Assembly: GCA_034440615.1 (NCBI GenBank)
Contig: JAOTOM010004961.1
Coordinates: forward strand, 220,001 to 284,000
Reading direction: 5' to 3'
Source of the DNA: Ashinkailepas kermadecensis
Lineage: Eukaryota; Arthropoda; Thecostraca; Neolepadidae
Length of the DNA: 64,000 nt
The translations under genes were made by a program, and so were the position numbers. Below are positions 58,881-64,000 of this stretch, one piece after another; positions within the stretch are counted from its first letter, which is position 1, and each line of letters opens with the position of its first letter. The notes beneath the pieces were generated by a model. It ran no database searches, was not told the DNA's origin, and was given only the letters and a program-made list of their open reading frames with translations.

Positions 58881-60276
58881 CAGACTCAGCAATCTGCAGT
58901 TGAACAGAAGATCCTCAGCGGACCTGCTATGGAGGGCCTCGAGGAGTAATATAGACCATATACCAAGCTGCTCGCCATGCGTGTATGGTTCTCATTAATA
59001 GAAACTAAGCTACGTGAAAGTATTCTACACCATAAGCGCAATACAGAATATCGTACTGCACGATTATTGAGGTAAACACTGACCAGCCTCGCTTTGACGG
59101 GAAGAGGTGGAAGACTGCAGCAGGCTTGGTGCCCGAGAAAGTGTCACCTTTGGCGACCTTCAACAGGAGCTAATTAGCTGCAGCAGTGGTGCGGCCACGT
59201 ACAGTGCAGCCACTGCCGCCTCGCGCCGATTATATTCAGCGCTCTGTCGACTCGACGTGTGTGTCAGCATCCGAGTCCGGCCCGACTGGCAGCCCTGAGT
59301 GGCGCCGTGACCTCGTGATGCAGCATTGTCGCGCCGCGCACCAGCGTATTGTATTCAGCCGCTCTGCCGGCCGGCGGTTGGTGCTGGCAGCCGACACGCT
59401 CGCTGGACCACTGCGCCGCACGCTTTGTTCGGAAATGGTGTGTGTGTGACGCTCTTACACACCGAGTTTTGTCGGCCACTTGATGCGTTTCATGGCTTGA
59501 GGAACGCACTTCGGTGCAAGGCAAATTAACATCAAGTTCTCATAGAAGAGTGGCAATTTCCAATTTTTTTCCGACGACCATCATTTGAATTCAAAGCCTG
59601 GGCTTAGTCGCTTCCCTTGCTTTATTTTCGGAATGCACTCCCAATATTGAGACGTGATTCTTTTCGGCGTCGTTGCACCATTTGGAAATTATTAAATGAA
59701 ATGGATAATGGACGTTAGTGTATGCAAATTGAAGCGGCTTACCGCCATCACATGATTATAGCCAAGCAAGGTGGAGAGTATGCGCAATGCCATCATCATT
59801 ATCATCATCAAGTACTGCCTATCGCCAGACGTCTGCATACAAAATAATAATATAGACAATTTTTTTTGTAATGAAAACCGCACCATTTCTGTGAGTTGCG
59901 CTGGATTTTTTCACTGCATGTGATGGAAGGATTTTTGTTCGTGGCATGAGTTAAAGAAGAGGACGCAATGTAAAAATAATCCAATCGGTGTGATGCATAG
60001 TCGGATGGCAGTATACCGATTAACACCCTAGTCCCTCTCGGAAATACAATGAAGTATATCAAGGCACCAACGGCATCCCTGTTTAACACCACCCGCATAG
60101 AACACCACCCGCATAGTATTGGCTATCAGTCTAACATTGCGCTGAAGTATTTAAAATGGGATACTGTGAGCATTTCCTTACCACTTTAATTCGGAACCTG
60201 CATAGCTGCGAAGCGTCCAAATTGACCGAGAGGTTTTGCGGTGGCAGTGTTACCAGGGTAAATGTATAGGCCTCGT
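58881..60276. other. Intron 3, unique part with a GC-rich block
   Basis: 59100-59450 is GC- and CpG-rich and open in several frames, but no frame enters in the phase needed after exon 3 without a stop. The rest is AT-rich single-copy DNA. Confidence 0.45.
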
Positions 60277-60500
60277 CAACCCCGCCATTCTCCAGTGTGA
60301 TGAGGCGCCAGCTGGATGTGTCTGTGCGGTGGACGGTGATCCATTACGCCGCCATTCTTCAGTGTGGTGAGGTGTCTGTGCGGTGGACGGTGGGCCATAA
60401 CGCCGCCATTCTTCAGTGTGGTGAGGTGTCTGTGCGGTGGACGGTGGGCCATACCCCGCCATCTTTAGTATGCTGAGGTGTCAGCTGGATGTGTCCGTGC
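60277..60500. repeat. About 52-bp minisatellite, 4 copies
   Basis: Units contain CGCCATTCTTCAGTGTGGTG and GTGTCTGTGCGGTGGACGGT. Confidence 0.94.
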
Positions 60501-61206
60501 GGTGGACAGTAGGCCAGAGTGGATATTTCAAATGACTGCATCATCAGCGCGTAGTGAGAGCTGAAGACTGAATGGTCAGGACCCCGTGAAGGTCACGAAA
60601 AACGTTAGAGCCAATCATGGGAGATATAGTTCGTGACAGCACCTTACCGTGTGGAAAACCATGGTAATGAGAACGGCTCATCGTTCACCGTTACCAAAGA
60701 AAAAGACCATTCAGGCCATCCACAATAAACTCGTGGCTATTACAGCCTATTGTCGAGTTTTAAAACAGATGTCACGGGAAAAAGGGCTGTCACAGACATA
60801 CGTAAAAACATATAACAATTTATCATACCAGCGGCACGGAAAGTCAGCAACTACGGTAAGTATGATAAGAAGTTAGCAAGTATTATAATAAGTCAGCAAG
60901 TATGATAAGAGGTCAGCGAGTATGATACGAAGTCAGGAAGTAGATCAGATCAATCTGACCAGTCCCATTCACAAATGCCGCCTAAGGCGGCGACCAAACG
61001 TGGGAACTGGCAATTGCCTCTGTGTGGTAAGGCAATTGCCTGACCACGGTCTATTATAGCAGATGATAGTGCATTCAGAAAATTGGTCACGCATTTTTCA
61101 CGAACGATAAGTAAGAAGCGTATATATGTATAAAATGTATAAAATGTGATAAGTAGCTTATCTATGTATAAAATGGGCATTTAACTAAACCCGAAAAGAG
61201 TGATGA
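60501..61206. other. Intron 3, mostly unique
   Basis: Short AGTATGATAAGAAGTCAGCA repeats at 60857-60935; otherwise no feature. Confidence 0.5.
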
Positions 61207-61466
61207 GCTCACCCCCCCCCCTCCCCAGGACTGGTGAACTCACGTCAGGACTGGTGGACTCACGCCTCCTCCCCAGGACTGGTGGACTCACGCCCCTCCC
61301 CAGGACTGGTGGACTCACGCCCCCTCCCCAGGACTGGTGGACTGACGCCTCCCCCAGGACTGGTGGCTCACGCCTCCTCCCAAGGACTGGTGGACTCACG
61401 CCCCCTCCCCAGGACTGGTGGACTCACGCCTCCTCCCCAGGACTGGTGGCTCACGCCCCCTTCCCA
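61207..61466. repeat. 28-bp minisatellite, about 10 copies
   Basis: Units of CCCCAGGACTGGTGGACTCA plus CGCCTCCT. Confidence 0.96.
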
Positions 61467-61912
61467 GATGTGATGCTGCCCTTGACTACTGTAGTGGTTC
61501 TGATGAAGAAAAAGCCTGGAGCAAATAAAAATACAACGGCGTTAAATTATAGGTGCTGCTTTGGTGATCATGGTGGCGCTCCTCTTGGACTCTGCAATGG
61601 TTTCTAATGATTGAGAGTATAGAGAGGTGGTGCCACTCACGATTTCGTCACAGTGCGGCTGGCACGTGAGCTGGCAGCGGCTCGGGCAGCGAGAGCCACT
61701 TTCTGGCCGGCCGCCGATGCCCGGACAAGCTGGACTTTGGCACTGTGCTGTGGCATGGGCTGACAGAACACTCACTGGGTCGTGGCACGGACGGGCAGAA
61801 CACTCACGTCGGCTGCTCGAACTTGGCAAACATGTGGCGTTTGTTGTGAGTTTTTGACTAATCGGTGAATATAAAAACACTAACACCGTGATCCAGTCAT
61901 AATTTCATTCGC
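61467..61912. other. Intron 3, unique part
   Basis: Single-copy DNA, moderately GC-rich at 61640-61810. Confidence 0.5.
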
Positions 61913-62110
61913 ATGTCGGCCTTGTACCGGCACTGGCTGGCTCTGTATCAGCCCTGTACCAGCCCAGCGTGGTTATATATGAACATTGGCTGGCTCTGTG
62001 CCAGCCCTGTACCAGCACAGCGTGGTTATATACGAACACTGGCTGACTCTGTGCCAGCCCTGTACCAGCCCCGGGTGGTTATATGCGTATACTGGCTGGC
62101 TCTGTCCTAG
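61913..62110. repeat. About 54-bp minisatellite, 4 copies
   Basis: Units contain CTGGCTCTGTGCCAGCCCTG and GTGGTTATATACGAACACTGG. Confidence 0.94.
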
Positions 62111-62187
62111 CACTTCATCAGTCACCGCATAGCCCTGCCCTGGGCCGGCCTTTTCCTGGCTCTCCTCTGCCCCTTGGCGGGGCAGGT

Positions 62188-62334
62188 CTGTACACTGCCC
62201 AGTCCACTGTCAGCACCCGTCCACAGAGATTAGGTCTGTACACTGCCCAGTCCACTGTCAGCACCCGTCCACAGAGATCAGGTCTGTACACTGCCCAGTC
62301 CACTGTCAGCACCCGTCCACAGAGATTAGCCGTC
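62188..62334. repeat. 48-bp minisatellite, 3 copies
   Basis: Units of AGGTCTGTACACTGCCCAGT plus CCACTGTCAGCACCCGTCCACAGAGATT. Confidence 0.97.
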
Positions 62335-62423
62335 CGGTGATGCGTAACGTGCTGCTGCCCAGTCGTGGCGCGGCATAACGTAACGTGACATGTCTGGCCG
62401 TGACTGCCCGGCACGGCAGCCGG

Positions 62424-63500
62424 TGTCCGCCAGCCCGCCCGGGCAGGACGGACACAGCACAGGCCAGCCCGCCCGGGCAGGACGGACACAGCACAGGCCA
62501 GCCCGCCCGGGCAGGACGGACACAGCACACGCCAGCCCGCCCGGGCAGGACGGACACAGCACACGCCAGCCCGCCCGGGCAGGACGGACACAGCACACGC
62601 CAGCCCGCCCGGGCAGGACGGACACAGCACAGGCCAGCCCGCCCGGGCAGGACGGACACAGCACACGCCAGCCTGACCTGGCAGGACTGACACAGCACAC
62701 GCCAGCCTGACCGGGCAAGACGGACACAGCACAGGCCAGCCCGCCCGGGCAGGACGGACACAGCACACGCCAGCCCGCCCGGGCAGGACGGACACAGCAC
62801 ACGCCAGCCCGCCCGGGCAGGACGGACACAGCACACGCCAGCCCGCCCGGGCAGGACGGACACAGCACACGCCAGCCCGCCCGGGCAGGACGGACACAGC
62901 ACAGGCCAGCCCGCCCGGGCAGGACGGACACAGCACACGCCAGCCCGCCCGGGCAGGACGGACACAGCACAGGCCAGCCCGCCCGGGCAGGACGGCCACA
63001 GCACAGGCCAGCCCGCCCGGGCAGGACGAACACAGCACACGCCAGCCCGCCCGGGCAGGACGGACACAGCACAGGCCAGCCCGCCCGGGCAGGAAGGACA
63101 CAACACAGGCCAGCCCGCCCGGGCAGGACGGCCACAGCACAGGCCAGCCCGCCCGGGCAGGACGGACAGAGCACAGGCCAGCCCGCCCGGGCAGGACGGA
63201 CACAGAACAGGCCAGCCCGCCCGGGCAGGACGGACACAGCACAGGCCAGCCCGCCCGGGCAGGACGGACACAGCACAGGCCAGCCTGACCGGGCAGGACG
63301 GACACAGCACACGCCAGCCCGCCCGGGCAGGACGGACACAGCACAGGCCAGCCCGCCCGGGCAGGACGGACACAGCACACGCCAGCCCGCCCGGGCAGGA
63401 CGGACACAGCACACGCCAGCCCGCCCGGGCAGGACGGACACAGCACACGCCAGCCTGACCGGGCAGGACGGACACAGCACAGGCCAGCCTGACCGGCACG
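62424..63500. repeat. 34-bp GC-rich minisatellite, about 31 copies
   Basis: Highly uniform 34-bp units of CCCGCCCGGGCAGGACGGAC plus ACAGCACA(G/C)GCCAG. Each unit has a GCCCGGGC palindrome and several CpGs. It ends about 135 bp before the exon 4 acceptor. Minus-strand open frames of 399-540 codons arise because no frame of the unit contains a stop. Confidence 0.98.
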
Positions 63501-63634
63501 CCCGCCCCCTGCCAACCAAGCACACGTGATAAATGAGCTGTCATGCAATGTCGATGCGAACATGGGCCCGGCCAATAACATGGGCCAGGCTAGCTGGCTA
63601 TCAATTAATCGGCGTGCATCTGGAAATGTTTCAG

Positions 63635-63722
63635 AGTCGCCGACCGCCGTCGATGGTGGCCAGGTAGCGGTCAGTTCTTCCGCGCTGCACCCGCCCGGAG
63701 AGCTGGACATGGTCCCCAGTCC
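63635..63722 (+). CDS. PXN: Paxillin-like gene, exon 4
   Basis: The acceptor is GGAAATGTTTCAG (AG ends 63634). Phase-1 entry after exon 3 gives Glu at the junction, then [20 protein letters not shown] and GELDMVPSP, ending in phase 2 at AGTCC|GTGAGT (GT at 63723). It is a low-complexity linker of the kind found between LD motifs in paxillin; GELDMV is not a full LD motif. Support comes from the phase match on both sides, the strong donor and the GC-rich coding composition. A phase-2 exon should follow beyond the window. Confidence 0.6.
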
Positions 63723-63769
63723 GTGAGTACACGCGCCCATACCGCGCTACACCTCCACCCTTCACTTAT

Positions 63770-63931
<162 letters not shown>

Positions 63932-64000
63932 TTCTCACCCTTGTCATCATTGGTGCGTCCAGAAGGAAATCACCGGGTGTGGCGGTTGGCTGATGTATGA

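Noticed and set aside
59186..59449. GC-rich block with open frame PLPPRADYIQRSVDSTCVSA
   Set aside because: It looks exon-like, but the frame required after exon 3 is another one, which soon hits a stop. No domain recognised.
62118..63740. Minus-strand open frames of 540, 412 and 399 codons (Cys/Gly/Pro-rich)
   Set aside because: All pass through the 34-bp GC-rich array. The unit has no stop in any minus frame, so the length carries no coding information.

Overview
This is animal nuclear DNA, most likely from an arthropod (a crustacean is my weak guess). There are no operons, ribosome binding sites or densely packed ORFs. The window instead shows GC-rich exon-like segments bounded by GT/AG splice signals and separated by kilobases of intron. 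It also holds tRNA-derived SINEs, a mariner remnant, a Penelope-type GIY-YIG remnant, a non-LTR reverse transcriptase remnant, a pair of TTAA-flanked inverted-repeat elements and a very high load of minisatellites. By my rough count, tandem arrays cover a quarter to nearly a third of the 64 kb.

The only real gene I can support is a plus-strand, multi-exon gene that continues beyond the right edge. Four segments join in one open frame with consistent splice phases: 23461-23740 (phase 1 end), 28442-28569 (phase 0 end), 41721-41880 (phase 1 end) and 63635-63722 (phase 2 end). The first junction recreates ADLDSLLADLQSS, which closely resembles the first LD motif of paxillin. The third exon holds a second LD motif, LDELLHDL. 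I therefore read the window as the 5' half of a paxillin-family focal-adhesion adaptor gene. The LIM-domain exons would lie downstream, outside the window. Two further candidate first exons (15110-15332 and 20643-20688) also end in phase 1 before a GTGAG donor and could splice to the same LD1 exon, which suggests alternative promoters.

Layout: 1-14 kb is probably upstream flank, with short minisatellites, a LINE reverse-transcriptase remnant (5.36-6.06 kb), a degenerate satellite (9.5-10.05 kb), an unnamed transposon-type pseudogene (10.7-11.6 kb) and a tRNA-like SINE (12.6 kb). From 14.2 to 23.7 kb there are three GC-rich candidate first-exon regions separated by minisatellites, including a 1.5-kb 75-bp higher-order array. 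Intron 1 (23.7-28.4 kb) is mostly a 37-bp array abutting a 35-bp array. Intron 2 (28.6-41.7 kb) holds one TTAA element, a 55-bp array, a mariner remnant, a minus-strand transposon ORF with internal minisatellites, GGAGCC arrays and a 45-bp array. Intron 3 (41.9-63.6 kb) holds a 2-kb degenerate satellite, a young SINE with target-site duplications, the second TTAA element in opposite orientation, a GGGCCC-rich array, many minisatellites and a Penelope fragment. It ends in a GC-rich 34-bp array about 135 bp before exon 4.

The most unusual signals are structural. A 48-bp in-frame tandem triplication carries the exon 2 splice donor, so three donors could add 0, 16 or 32 residues. The exon 2 acceptor is also duplicated, with the upstream copy leading straight to a stop. 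Elsewhere, minisatellites have clearly grown out of former coding sequence: an Ile-Asp-Thr array beside the YADD box of a reverse transcriptase, and a 35-bp array inside a transposon ORF. Nothing here was tested by database search or transcript data.
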